Part shown: positions 1 through 7,610 of the stretch, in pieces
Position numbering within the stretch: the first letter of the stretch is position 1
Layout of the letters: every line of letters begins with the position of its first letter
Source of the DNA: Burkholderia pseudomultivorans
GTDB taxonomy: Bacteria; Pseudomonadota; Gammaproteobacteria; Burkholderiales; Burkholderiaceae
Assembly (NCBI RefSeq): GCF_001718415.1
Contig: NZ_CP013378.1
Coordinates: 3,224,001 to 3,288,000 of the forward strand
Length of the DNA: 64,000 nt
Direction: 5' to 3'
The notes under the pieces: model-generated
Seen by the model: the letters and a program-made list of their open reading frames with translations, nothing else
What the model was told of the DNA's origin: nothing
Database searches by the model: none
Position numbers and translations under genes: made by a program

Positions 1-1
1 C

Positions 2-796
2 CTGGTACTCGGCGGCTTCGTCGGCGCCGTGCTCGGCCTCACCGGCGCGGGCGGCGGCATCCTCGCGGTGCCCGCGCTCGTCGTCGGCATGAGCTGGCCG
101 ATGCAGCAGGCGACGCCCGTCGCGCTCGTCGCGGTCGCGGGCAGCGCCGCGCTCGGCGCGCTCGAAGGCTTTCGCCGCGGACTGGTGCGCTACCGCGCGG
201 CGCTGCTGATGGCCGTGGCCGGCGTGCCGCTCACGACGCTCGGCGTGCGGCTCGCGCACGTGCTGCCGCAGCATGTGCTGCTCGCGCTGTTCGCGCTGAC
301 GATGCTCGTCGTCGCCGCACGCCTGCTGCGGCAGGCGCTGCGCCCCGCCCCCGGCGGCGCGGAGGCGTCGCCGCTGTGCGTCGGCCGCGTGAATCCCGAT
401 ACGGGCCGGCTCGTGTGGTCCTGGCCGGTCGGGGTCGCGCTCGCGTCGACCGGTGCGATGACGGGCCTGATGACAGGGTTGCTCGGCGTCGGCGGCGGGT
501 TCGTGATCGTGCCGATGCTGCGCAAGTTCACGAACGTGTCGATGCACGGGATCGTCGCGACGTCGCTGATGGTGATCGCGCTGGTAGGCACCGGCGGCGT
601 GTTCGCGACGCTCGCGTCCGGCACGCGCGCGCCGCTCGACGTCACGCTGTGGTTCACGGTCGCGACCGCGCTCGGGATGGCCGCCGGCCGCGGCGCGTCG
701 CGGCGTCTGGCCGCGCGGCACGTGCAGGCCGGGTTCGCGGCCGTGCTGGTGTGTGTGGCGCTCGGCTTGCTTGTGAAGGCTGTGTTCGGTGCGTGA
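2..796 (+). CDS. TauE/SafE-family membrane permease (5' truncated by window edge)
   Basis: Probable sulfite/organosulfonate-type anion permease of the TauE/SafE (DUF81) family in the inner membrane. The frame is open from base 2, so the true start lies before the window; 264 residues are visible. Two glycine-rich repeats typical of the family are seen: GLTGAGGG near the start and GLLGVGGGF in the second half, each leading into a hydrophobic helix. This matches the family's internal duplication. About seven hydrophobic segments remain. It converges with potI, and a shared hairpin lies just after its stop. The transported anion cannot be told from sequence, and family members are often over-annotated as sulfite exporters. 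Confidence 0.85.
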   Translation: MVLGGFVGAVLGLTGAGGGILAVPALVVGMSWPMQQATPVALVAVAGSAALGALEGFRRGLVRYRAALLMAVAGVPLTTLGVRLAHVLPQHVLLALFALTMLVVAARLLRQALRPAPGGAEASPLCVGRVNPDTGRLVWSWPVGVALASTGAMTGLMTGLLGVGGGFVIVPMLRKFTNVSMHGIVATSLMVIALVGTGGVFATLASGTRAPLDVTLWFTVATALGMAAGRGASRRLAARHVQAGFAAVLVCVALGLLVKAVFGA

Positions 797-800
797 GCGA

Positions 801-838
801 AAACGCCCGGCCCGACTGATCGTCGGCACCGGGCGTTT
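801..838. terminator. Bidirectional hairpin terminator between TauE/SafE gene and potI
   Basis: Perfect 10-bp arms (801-810 and 829-838, AAACGCCCGG/CCGGGCGTTT) enclose a second small stem (CCGAC/GTCGG). The minus-strand transcript continues into TTTTCG, a short U-run, so it best serves potI. The plus-strand tail is weaker. Confidence 0.6.
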
Positions 839-861
839 GCACTTTCGCGACTACGCGCGCG

Positions 862-1683
862 TCAGGTCGCGAACGCCGCCATCCGCTTGCGCTCCTGGCG
901 CAGCATCACGAAGTTCGCGATCACGACGCCGGCCGTCACCGCGATGATGAACAGCGTCGCGAGCGCGTTCATCTCCGGGTTCAGCCCGAGGCGCACGCGC
1001 GAGAACACGACGAGCGGCAGCGTCGTCGAGCCGGGGCCCGACAGGAACGCCGACAGCACCAGATCGTCGATCGACAGCGTGAACGACAGCAGCCAGCCCG
1101 CGATCAGCGCCTGCGAGATCAGCGGCAGCGTGATCGTGAAGAACACCTTCAGCGGCGTCGCGCCGAGATCGAGCGCGGCCTCTTCGAGCGACGGATTGAG
1201 CTCGCGCACGCGCGACTGCACGATGATCGCGACGTACGAAATGCACAGCATCACGTGGCCGAGCCAGATCGTGAAGATGCCGCGCTCGGCCGGCCAGCCG
1301 ATCCACTTCGCCAGCTCGATGAACAGCAGCAGCAGCGAGATCCCCTGGATCACTTCGGGAATCACCAGCGGCGCGTTGATCATCCCGCTGAACAGCGCGA
1401 AGCCGCGAAAGCGCCCCATCCGCGCGAGCACGAAGCCGGCCCAGGTGCCGATGATCACCGACGCGAACGCCGTCAGCACGCCGATCTTCAGCGACAGCCA
1501 CGCGGCCGTCAGCAGCTCGTCGTCCTGCACGAGCGCCGCGTACCAGCGGAACGAGAACCCCGACCACACGGTGACGAGCTTCGACTCGTTGAACGAATAG
1601 ACGATCAGGCTGATGATCGGGATGTACAGGAATGCGAAGCCGGCGAACAGCGCCGCGAACTGCAGGTAACGATTCGGCTTCAT
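862..1683 (-). CDS. potI: Putrescine ABC transporter permease PotI
   Basis: Second inner-membrane permease of the putrescine importer PotFGHI. It has 273 residues, the usual length, with about six hydrophobic helices. The cytoplasmic EAA loop that docks the ATPase is seen near residues 168-180 (EEAALDLGA). The start codon overlaps the potH stop as ATGA, indicating translational coupling. It is the last gene of the potF-G-H-I run and is followed by a hairpin terminator. PotI and PotC are close relatives; the partner genes (PotF-like binding protein, PotG-like ATPase) favour PotI. Confidence 0.9.
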   Translation of the reverse strand: MKPNRYLQFAALFAGFAFLYIPIISLIVYSFNESKLVTVWSGFSFRWYAALVQDDELLTAAWLSLKIGVLTAFASVIIGTWAGFVLARMGRFRGFALFSGMINAPLVIPEVIQGISLLLLFIELAKWIGWPAERGIFTIWLGHVMLCISYVAIIVQSRVRELNPSLEEAALDLGATPLKVFFTITLPLISQALIAGWLLSFTLSIDDLVLSAFLSGPGSTTLPLVVFSRVRLGLNPEMNALATLFIIAVTAGVVIANFVMLRQERKRMAAFAT

Positions 1684-2609
1684 CGACGGCGGCCCTCCTG
1701 CTCCTTCGCCTGGAAGTGCTGGAACATCGCCATCGGCACGAGCAGCAGCAGCACCATCGCGCAGGTCACGGCCGACGCCATCGGCCAGTCTGCGTTGTTG
1801 AAGAACTCATTCCACATCACGCGCCCGATCATCAGCGTGTTCGCGCCGCCGAGCAGCTCCGGAATCACGTACTCGCCGACCGCCGGAATGAACACCAGCA
1901 GGCAGCCCGCAATGATGCCGTTCTTCGACAGCGGCAGCGTGATCTGCACGAACGCCTTCCACGGCTTCGCGCCGAGGTCGTACGCGGCTTCGAGCAGGCG
2001 CAGGTCCATCTTCACCAGGTGCGCGTACAGCGGCATCACGAGGAACGGCAGGTACGAATACACCATCCCGATGTACACCGCGTAGTTCGTGCGGTACAGC
2101 TCGATCGGCGTATGGGTCAGGCCGATCCACATCAGGAAGTTGTTCAGCAGGCCGTTGTTCTTCAGGATCCCGATCCATGCATACACGCGGATCAGGAACG
2201 ACGTCCAGAACGGCAGCATCACGCCCATCATCAGCAGGTTGCGGGTCGCCGGATTCGAGCGCGCGATGTAGTACGCCATCGGATAGCCGATCAGCAGGCA
2301 CAGCAGCGTCGTGACCGCGGCCACCCACACCGAGTTCACGTAGGTCGCGAAATACAGGCTGTCCGTCAGCAGGAACGCGTAGTGCGACAGGTTCAGCGCG
2401 ATGTGCACGACGCCGTCCGCGTACGACGCGAGTTCCGTATACGGCGGGATGCCGAGCTGCAGCTCCGCGAAGCTGATCTTCACGACCAGCACGAACGGCA
2501 CGAGGAAGAACAGCACGAGCCACGTGAACGGCCCGGCGACCACCGCCGTGCCGCCCGTCAGGTTGAAGCGCCGCACCGGCCACGCGAGCAGGGACTTGAG
2601 CGCGCTCAT
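1680..2609 (-). CDS. potH: Putrescine ABC transporter permease PotH
   Basis: First inner-membrane permease of the putrescine importer. I chose the ATG at 2609, giving 309 residues, because it overlaps the potG stop as ATGA and begins a typical PotH N-terminus (MSALKSLLAW). The open frame continues upstream only as potG antiframe sequence. A long first hydrophobic helix lies at about residues 23-45, and the EAA loop is near residues 206-220 (LEAAYDLGAKPW). It forms a heterodimer with PotI, which it overlaps by four bases at its own 3' end. Confidence 0.9.
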   Translation of the reverse strand: MSALKSLLAWPVRRFNLTGGTAVVAGPFTWLVLFFLVPFVLVVKISFAELQLGIPPYTELASYADGVVHIALNLSHYAFLLTDSLYFATYVNSVWVAAVTTLLCLLIGYPMAYYIARSNPATRNLLMMGVMLPFWTSFLIRVYAWIGILKNNGLLNNFLMWIGLTHTPIELYRTNYAVYIGMVYSYLPFLVMPLYAHLVKMDLRLLEAAYDLGAKPWKAFVQITLPLSKNGIIAGCLLVFIPAVGEYVIPELLGGANTLMIGRVMWNEFFNNADWPMASAVTCAMVLLLLVPMAMFQHFQAKEQEGRRR

Positions 2610-3766
2610 GAGGTCAGCACCACGCCGGCCGTCGCGCTCCAGCGCACGTAGATCTCGTCGCCGAGCGCCGGCGTGTCGAGCTCGGAAATCGCGAGGCTCG
2701 ACACGTTCGCGACCACCGTCTTGCCCGCGTCGAGCTTCACGTGATACAGCGAATAGCCGCCCATGTACGCGACGTTGGTGATCGTGCCGCGCGCCCAGTT
2801 GAACGCGCCTTCGGGCGGCTTGCGCGTGAGCGCGATCCGCTCGGGGCGCACCGACACCGTGACCGGCATTCCGAGCGGGCCCGAGATCCCGTGACTCACG
2901 TAGAGCCGGCTCGGCAGCTCCGGCGACTCGATGTAGACGTGATCGGGCTCGTCCTCGACGGTCACGCCGTCGAACAGGTTCGTCGAGCCGATGAACTCGG
3001 CCGAGAAGCGGCTGTTCGGATATTCGTAGACTTCGTTCGGCGCGCCGATCTGCACGATCTGCCCTTCGCTCATCACCGCGAGCCGGTTCGCCATCGTCAT
3101 CGCCTCTTCCTGGTCGTGCGTGACCATGATGCAGGTGACGCCGACCTTGTTCAGGATATTGACGAGCTCGATCTGCGTGCGCTGGCGGATCTGCTTGTCG
3201 AGCGCGGACATCGGCTCGTCGAGCAGCAGCAGCTTCGGACGCTTGACCAGCGAGCGCGCGAGCGCGACGCGCTGCTGCTGGCCGCCCGACAGCTGGTGCG
3301 GCTTGCGCTTCGCGTACTTGCCCATCTGCACGAGCTCCAGCGCCGCGGCGACGCGCTCCTTGATCTCGGCCTTCGGCGTGCCTTCCTGCTTGAGGCCGAA
3401 CGCGACGTTCGACTCGACCGACATGTGCGGAAACAGCGCGTACGACTGGAACATCATGTTCACGGGCCGCTTGTACGGCGGCATCTGCGCGAGATCCTCG
3501 CCGTCGATCAGGATCTTGCCCGACGTGACCGTCTCGAGACCGGCCAGCATCCGCAGCAGCGTGGACTTGCCGCACCCCGAACTGCCGAGCAGAGCGAACA
3601 GCTCGCCCTGGCGCACGTTCAGGTTGACGCTGCGCACCGCTTCGGTGTCGCCGAATTTCTTGACGACGTCGATGATCTGGACAAAGCGCTCGGCGCGCGC
3701 GTCCGCGCTCGACGAGGCAACGATGGACCGCGCGCCCGTGGCCGGCGGACTCGACTGGCTATTCAT
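2606..3766 (-). CDS. potG: Putrescine ABC transporter ATPase PotG
   Basis: Cytoplasmic ATPase that powers putrescine uptake. It has 386 residues. Walker A is at 61-69 (GSSGCGKST), the ABC signature LSGGQQQR at 159-166, Walker B LLLLDEP at about 179-185 and the switch histidine in VTHDQEEA. A C-terminal TOBE-like regulatory domain occupies roughly residues 300-380. The first 27 residues are a Ser/Ala-rich extension. It overlaps potH by four bases. It is separated from potF by 88 bases that hold a hairpin, which probably sets the ratio of binding protein to ATPase. Confidence 0.92.
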   Translation of the reverse strand: MNSQSSPPATGARSIVASSSADARAERFVQIIDVVKKFGDTEAVRSVNLNVRQGELFALLGSSGCGKSTLLRMLAGLETVTSGKILIDGEDLAQMPPYKRPVNMMFQSYALFPHMSVESNVAFGLKQEGTPKAEIKERVAAALELVQMGKYAKRKPHQLSGGQQQRVALARSLVKRPKLLLLDEPMSALDKQIRQRTQIELVNILNKVGVTCIMVTHDQEEAMTMANRLAVMSEGQIVQIGAPNEVYEYPNSRFSAEFIGSTNLFDGVTVEDEPDHVYIESPELPSRLYVSHGISGPLGMPVTVSVRPERIALTRKPPEGAFNWARGTITNVAYMGGYSLYHVKLDAGKTVVANVSSLAISELDTPALGDEIYVRWSATAGVVLTS

Positions 3767-3800
3767 GATGTGCTGCTTCTCTCCTGCGTTTGAACGAACA

Positions 3801-3825
3801 AAGCCCCCGGGGACACCAGGGGCTT
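3801..3825 (-). terminator. Intercistronic hairpin between potF and potG
   Basis: Seven-base arms AAGCCCC/GGGGCTT (3801-3807 and 3819-3825) with an 11-base loop. On the minus strand the stem is followed by TTTGTTCG, a poor U-tract. This looks like a leaky terminator or a 3'-end stabiliser for potF mRNA rather than a full stop. Confidence 0.5.
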
Positions 3826-3854
3826 CATGACTGCCGGCTTCACTGCGGCTCGCG

Positions 3855-4949
3855 TCAGCGGCCCGACTTCAGCTCGGTCCACAGACGCGTCTGCAGACGC
3901 TGGATCTCGGGCGGCAGCGGCTTGAGCAGGAACAGGGTCTTCACGACGTCGGCCGGCGGGTAGACGGCCGGGTCGTTCGCGACATCGGGCCGCACGTACT
4001 TGCGTGCCTCGGTATTCGCGCTCGGGTAGTACACGGCGTTCGTGATCGCCGCATGCACCTTCGGATCCTCGATGTAGTTGATCCACTGCAGCGCGGCGTC
4101 CTTGTTCTTCGCGTCCTTCGGAATCGCCATCACGTCGAACCATACGGGCGCACCACCCTTCGGGATGTAGTACTCGATCTTGTACGGCTTCTTCGCCTCG
4201 ATCGCGCGATGCTTCGCGATCACGACGTCGCCCGACCAGCCGAACGCGAAGCAGATGTCGCCGCCGACCAGGTCGTTGATGTAGCCCGACGAGTTGAACT
4301 GCGTGATGTACGGACGGATCTTCTTCAGCACGTCCATCGCGGCCTTGTAGTCGGCCGGGTTCGTGCTCATCGGATCCTTGCCGATGTAGTGCAGCGCCGC
4401 CGCGAACATCTGGTCCGGCGCGTCGAGCACCGACACGCCGCAGGTCTTCAGCTTCGCGAGGTTTTCCGGCTTGAACAGGATGTCCCAGTTGTCGAGCGGC
4501 ACCTTGCCGAGCGCCTGCTGCGCCTTGGTCAGGTTGTACGCGAGGCCGGTCGTGCCGTACGCCCAGGGCACCGAGTACTTGTTGCCCGGGTCCGCGCCGG
4601 CGACGAGCGCCATCAGTTGCGGATCGAGGTACTTGAGGTTCGGCAGCTTCGACTTGTCGAGCGGCGTGAAGATGCCGGCGGCGATCTGCTTGCCCGCGTA
4701 GTTGCTGGTCGGCACGACGATGTCGTAGCCCGAGCTGCCCGTCAGCAGCTTCGCCTGCAGCGTGTCGTCGCTGTCGTAGTTGTCGTAGCGGACCTTGACG
4801 CCGGTTTGCTTCTCGAAGTTCGGGATCGTGTCCTTCGCAATGTAGTCCGACCAGTTGTAGACATTGAGCTGCGTATCCTTCGCCGCTGCCGCCGATGCGC
4901 CCACGCACAGCGCGAGCGCTGCGAACCGGCCGACTACCTTTGCTTTCAT
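3855..4949 (-). CDS. potF: Periplasmic putrescine-binding protein PotF
   Basis: Periplasmic solute-binding protein that captures putrescine for PotGHI. It has 364 residues with a clear signal peptide and probable cleavage after Ala23 (ASAAAA-KDTQ). The mature start, LNVYNWSDYIAKDTIPNFE, is typical of the PotD/PotF family. It is first in the pot operon. The ATG at 4949 is preceded by a GGGAGAA ribosome site. PotD (spermidine) is the main alternative. PotF-like length and full FGHI synteny favour putrescine, but the ligand is inferred. Confidence 0.9.
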   Translation of the reverse strand: MKAKVVGRFAALALCVGASAAAAKDTQLNVYNWSDYIAKDTIPNFEKQTGVKVRYDNYDSDDTLQAKLLTGSSGYDIVVPTSNYAGKQIAAGIFTPLDKSKLPNLKYLDPQLMALVAGADPGNKYSVPWAYGTTGLAYNLTKAQQALGKVPLDNWDILFKPENLAKLKTCGVSVLDAPDQMFAAALHYIGKDPMSTNPADYKAAMDVLKKIRPYITQFNSSGYINDLVGGDICFAFGWSGDVVIAKHRAIEAKKPYKIEYYIPKGGAPVWFDVMAIPKDAKNKDAALQWINYIEDPKVHAAITNAVYYPSANTEARKYVRPDVANDPAVYPPADVVKTLFLLKPLPPEIQRLQTRLWTELKSGR

Positions 4950-5303
4950 CCCGTTCTCCCTTCGGCCGGACGCGTTGTCCGGCTGCCGTCTGCCTCGTCA
5001 TGGCGGCGCGTCTGGTCGCTCCGCCCCTCGAAAACCCCGAAAACTACCATCATTCGCGTTCCGTCACAAAAAAATCATGCCGGTGTCGCGCAAACGGAAC
5101 AGATTCCCGCCGCCGGCCGGTACGGCCGCCCGTGCGGCGGGGCATTCCGGGGGAAATTCTATCGGGTAATCGACGGCTGTCCACCGGGAAAATCGTGCGT
5201 CGGCGAAACGGCCCCGCGCGGGTCGGACGGGCGCCCGTTCCCTCCCCGCTCGCCGCGATGCATTAAAATGGCGCGCTGACGACTCTCTGCCCCAACCCTG
5301 CCG
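4950..5303. other. Divergent intergenic region potF / DUF1289 gene
   Basis: About 350 bases without a convincing gene. It carries the candidate potF promoter (5041-5069) and, near 5263-5268, a TAAAAT that could be the -10 of the plus-strand DUF1289 gene. I see no repeat or RNA gene. Confidence 0.5.
5041..5069 (-). promoter_or_regulatory. Candidate sigma-70 promoter of potF
   Basis: On the minus strand TTGTGA (5064-5069) is followed after 17 bases by TAGTTT (5041-5046), about 90 bases before the potF start. Spacing is ideal but the hexamers match only partly. Confidence 0.4.
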
Positions 5304-5507
5304 ATGGCCTCCAATCTCCACGACCTGCCCGACAGCCCCTGCATCGGCGTGTGCTCGACCCTGTTCGACGAAGTCTGCAAGGGCTGCGGCCGCACGGCCG
5401 CCGAAGTGTCGAACTGGGTGTTCATGAGCGACGACGAAAAGCGCGCGGTGTGGGAACGCATCAAGCGCGAAGGCACCGCGATGCGCTTCCAGTACGACAA
5501 TCTGTAA
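5304..5507 (+). CDS. DUF1289 small cysteine-motif protein
   Basis: Small cytoplasmic protein of 67 residues in the DUF1289 family (YdhL-like). The family hallmark is present: DSPCIGVC at residues 10-17, then CKGCGRT near 28-34, which suggests metal or Fe-S binding by four cysteines, and a tryptophan-containing W-x4-DDEK helix. Function is not established. It stands alone on the plus strand between the potF promoter and the converging ompW gene. Confidence 0.85.
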   Translation: MASNLHDLPDSPCIGVCSTLFDEVCKGCGRTAAEVSNWVFMSDDEKRAVWERIKREGTAMRFQYDNL

Positions 5508-5520
5508 AAAACCGCCGCAC

Positions 5521-5553
5521 AAAAAAAGAGCGGCATGCCGACTGCCATGCCGC
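5521..5553 (-). terminator. Rho-independent terminator of ompW
   Basis: Eight-base perfect arms GCGGCATG/CATGCCGC (5530-5537 and 5546-5553) with an 8-base loop. On the minus strand they are followed by TC and seven T (complement of 5521-5527). Confidence 0.8.
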
Positions 5554-5590
5554 CAACCCCAACTCTGTTCCTTTTCTTTCGCGCGCGGAT

Positions 5591-6232
5591 CTAGAACTTC
5601 ATCCCGACGCCCACGCCGACGATCAGCGGATCGATGTGCAGCGTGCCGATGCCCTTGTCGCCGAGCGTCGCATCGGTGCTCATCCAGATCTTCTTGACGT
5701 CGAAGTTCATGAACACCTTCTTGGTCACCTGCACGTCCACGCCGAACTGCAGCGCCGGCCCGAAGCTGCTCTTGTTGATCGACACGCCCTCGCCGCCGAC
5801 GTTGAGCCCGTTGTTGTAGAAGTACGTGTAGTTCAGGCCCGCACCGACGTACGGCCGCACCTTGCCCGCGTGATTGAAGTGGTACTGCAGCAGCAGCGTC
5901 GGCGGCAGCACGCCCACGCCGCCGAGATTGCCGAGGCTCGACGTCAGCTGGTGCCGCGACGTGCCGAGGATCAGCTCGACGCCGAGGTAGTCGCGGATCA
6001 TGTACGTCAGGTCGAGCTCGGGCACGATCGCATTGTTCACGCCGACATTGATCGCACCCAGCGTGTCGCTGCCGCGCTCGTTCGGCTGGATGCTGATCGC
6101 GCGCAGCCGGACCAGGACGTCGCCCTGGTTGATCCCCTCGCCCGGCGACGCTGCGTGCGACAGCGACGGCATCGCGGCGAGGCTGGCCGCGACGGCCGCG
6201 GCGGTGACACAGTTTCGAATCGTTTTATGCAT
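5591..6232 (-). CDS. ompW: OmpW-family outer membrane protein
   Basis: Eight-stranded outer-membrane beta-barrel of the OmpW family, a channel for small hydrophobic molecules. I chose the ATG at 6232, giving 213 residues: a signal peptide follows, with cleavage after Ala28 (LSHA-ASPG), and GGGGG eight bases upstream is a fair ribosome site. The mature protein has the family's YVGAGLNYTYFYNN-like barrel segment and ends in Phe, the usual signal for barrel assembly. An FNR/Anr-like box is centred 41.5 bases before a predicted transcription start, so oxygen control is likely. Enteric ompW is also FNR-activated. Confidence 0.9.
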   Translation of the reverse strand: MHKTIRNCVTAAAVAASLAAMPSLSHAASPGEGINQGDVLVRLRAISIQPNERGSDTLGAINVGVNNAIVPELDLTYMIRDYLGVELILGTSRHQLTSSLGNLGGVGVLPPTLLLQYHFNHAGKVRPYVGAGLNYTYFYNNGLNVGGEGVSINKSSFGPALQFGVDVQVTKKVFMNFDVKKIWMSTDATLGDKGIGTLHIDPLIVGVGVGMKF

Positions 6233-6251
6233 GGTACGGACCCCCAAAGAA

Positions 6252-6300
6252 TGGTTCCATTCTCGCTGTAGGGTCTTTAGGCGATCTTGATATCCGTCAA
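6252..6300 (-). promoter_or_regulatory. FNR/Anr-like box and -10 upstream of ompW
   Basis: TTGATATCCGTCAA at 6287-6300 matches the FNR/Anr consensus TTGAT-N4-ATCAA with one mismatch. Taking its centre (6293.5) as -41.5 puts the start at 6252. The minus-strand hexamer at exactly -7 to -12 (6259-6264) is GAGAAT, four of six to TATAAT. The box overlaps the stop codon of the upstream monooxygenase gene (6297-6299). Confidence 0.6.
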
Positions 6301-7487
6301 GCCAGCGTAAACGTGGGACGGTTTGCCGCAGGCTCCGGCGCACCGCCCGTCAGCAGCAGGTCGAGCAGATCGCGCACGCTGCGGATCGCGCGGCCGAACG
6401 GCAGCGCTTCGCGGCCGCGGAAGAACAGGCCGTTCGCGACGTCGCCGCGCAGCGCGGCCGCGAGCCGCGTGTCGATGCAGAAGTGGCCGAACTTCTCGAT
6501 GCCGTCGCGCAGCCCGCACACGCTCAGGCATTCGAGCGCGGTCGGGCAGCGCTGCTTCAGCGCGCCGAGCTTGTTGCGAATGCGCGTCTCGTTGCGCAGA
6601 TAGCGGTCGAGCCACGGCGTCTTCACCGCGCGCGCGGGCAGCCCCGTCACGCTGACGAACTCGACGATGTCGTCGGGCGCCGCATCGGCCAGCACGCGCT
6701 TGAAATTCGGATGTGCGTCGCCCTCCTCGGTCACCGCGAACGGCGTACCGACCTGCACGCCGTTCGCGCCGGCCGCGAGCGCCGCTCGCACCGCGTCGTG
6801 ACTGTTGATTCCGCCCGCCACGATCAGCGGAATCGCCTCGCGCGCGAGCCCGAGCGATGCAAGGACCTGCGCGGTCTCGTCGAGCACGCGCGCGAAGTCG
6901 AAGCGTTCGTCGTGCATGTCGGCGAGCTGGGTGACGCCGAGATGGCCGCCTGCATGCGCAGGATGCTCGATCACGATCGCATCGGGCAGCCGCCCCTTCT
7001 TCATCCATTTCTTCAGCACCAGCGCAATTCCGCGACTGTCCGACAGGATCGGAATCAGCGCGATGTCGCAGCCCTGCGTGAGATCGGGCAGGTCGAGCGG
7101 CAGGCCCGCGCCCATCACGATCGCGTCCGCGCCGTGGTCGCATGCGACGCGTACGTAGTCCGCATGCGCGCTGACGGCCTTCATCACGTTCACCGCGATC
7201 ATCCCGCGCCCTTCGCCGTACGTCTTCGCGAGACGGATCTCGCGCGCCAGCGCTTCGAGGTTCGCGGCTTCGAGCGTCGCGCGGTCGGGTTGCGCGCGAC
7301 AGCGCGCGAGCAGGTCCGCATGGTGATGGCGCAGGTCGATGCTCGCGATCGTGCCGACCGCGTTTTCGCGGGCGACGCTACCGGCCAGGCGATGCGCGGA
7401 AATGCCGACGCCCATGCCGCCCTGCACGACGGGCAGCAAGGTGCGGCCGCGAATCGTGAGCGGCGGGAAGGAAGTGCGTACGGTCAT
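6297..7487 (-). CDS. Nitronate monooxygenase-family flavoprotein
   Basis: FMN-dependent TIM-barrel enzyme of the nitronate monooxygenase / 2-nitropropane dioxygenase family, which oxidises toxic alkyl nitronates. It has 396 residues. The N-terminal QGGMGVGIS loop, the central EHPAHAGGHLG segment with the family histidine, and the phosphate-binding AGGINS...GANGVQVGT region are visible. FabK-type enoyl reductases and PfaD-like proteins share this fold, so the substrate is not certain. It has its own start region bearing a palindromic FNR/Anr-like box, is cut off from the upstream aldehyde dehydrogenase by a terminator, and is followed by ompW, which has a similar box. Confidence 0.8.
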   Translation of the reverse strand: MTVRTSFPPLTIRGRTLLPVVQGGMGVGISAHRLAGSVARENAVGTIASIDLRHHHADLLARCRAQPDRATLEAANLEALAREIRLAKTYGEGRGMIAVNVMKAVSAHADYVRVACDHGADAIVMGAGLPLDLPDLTQGCDIALIPILSDSRGIALVLKKWMKKGRLPDAIVIEHPAHAGGHLGVTQLADMHDERFDFARVLDETAQVLASLGLAREAIPLIVAGGINSHDAVRAALAAGANGVQVGTPFAVTEEGDAHPNFKRVLADAAPDDIVEFVSVTGLPARAVKTPWLDRYLRNETRIRNKLGALKQRCPTALECLSVCGLRDGIEKFGHFCIDTRLAAALRGDVANGLFFRGREALPFGRAIRSVRDLLDLLLTGGAPEPAANRPTFTLA

Positions 7488-7509
7488 CTGAAACCTCGTC
7501 GGAACATCG

Positions 7510-7558
7510 GAACCGCGATGATCGACGATCCACCGATGCGCACCTTGACGGCCGTCAA
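7510..7558 (-). promoter_or_regulatory. Perfect palindrome resembling an FNR/Anr box before the nitronate monooxygenase gene
   Basis: TTGACGGCCGTCAA at 7545-7558 is a perfect 14-base palindrome with FNR spacing (TTGAC-N4-GTCAA). Each half differs from the consensus at one position. If centred at -41.5 the start is near 7510, with minus-strand GATCAT (7518-7523) as -10, 23 bases before the start codon. Confidence 0.5.
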
Positions 7559-7559
7559 C

Positions 7560-7587
7560 AAAAAAACGGCACGCGAGCGTGCCGTTT
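7560..7587 (-). terminator. Rho-independent terminator of the aldehyde dehydrogenase gene
   Basis: GC-rich arms AAACGGCACG/CGTGCCGTTT around a tight CGAG turn. On the minus strand a run of seven T follows (complement of 7560-7566). It lies directly upstream of the palindromic box of the next gene. Confidence 0.8.
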
Positions 7588-7610
7588 CCGCATCGTGAAG
7601 CCCGACGCCG

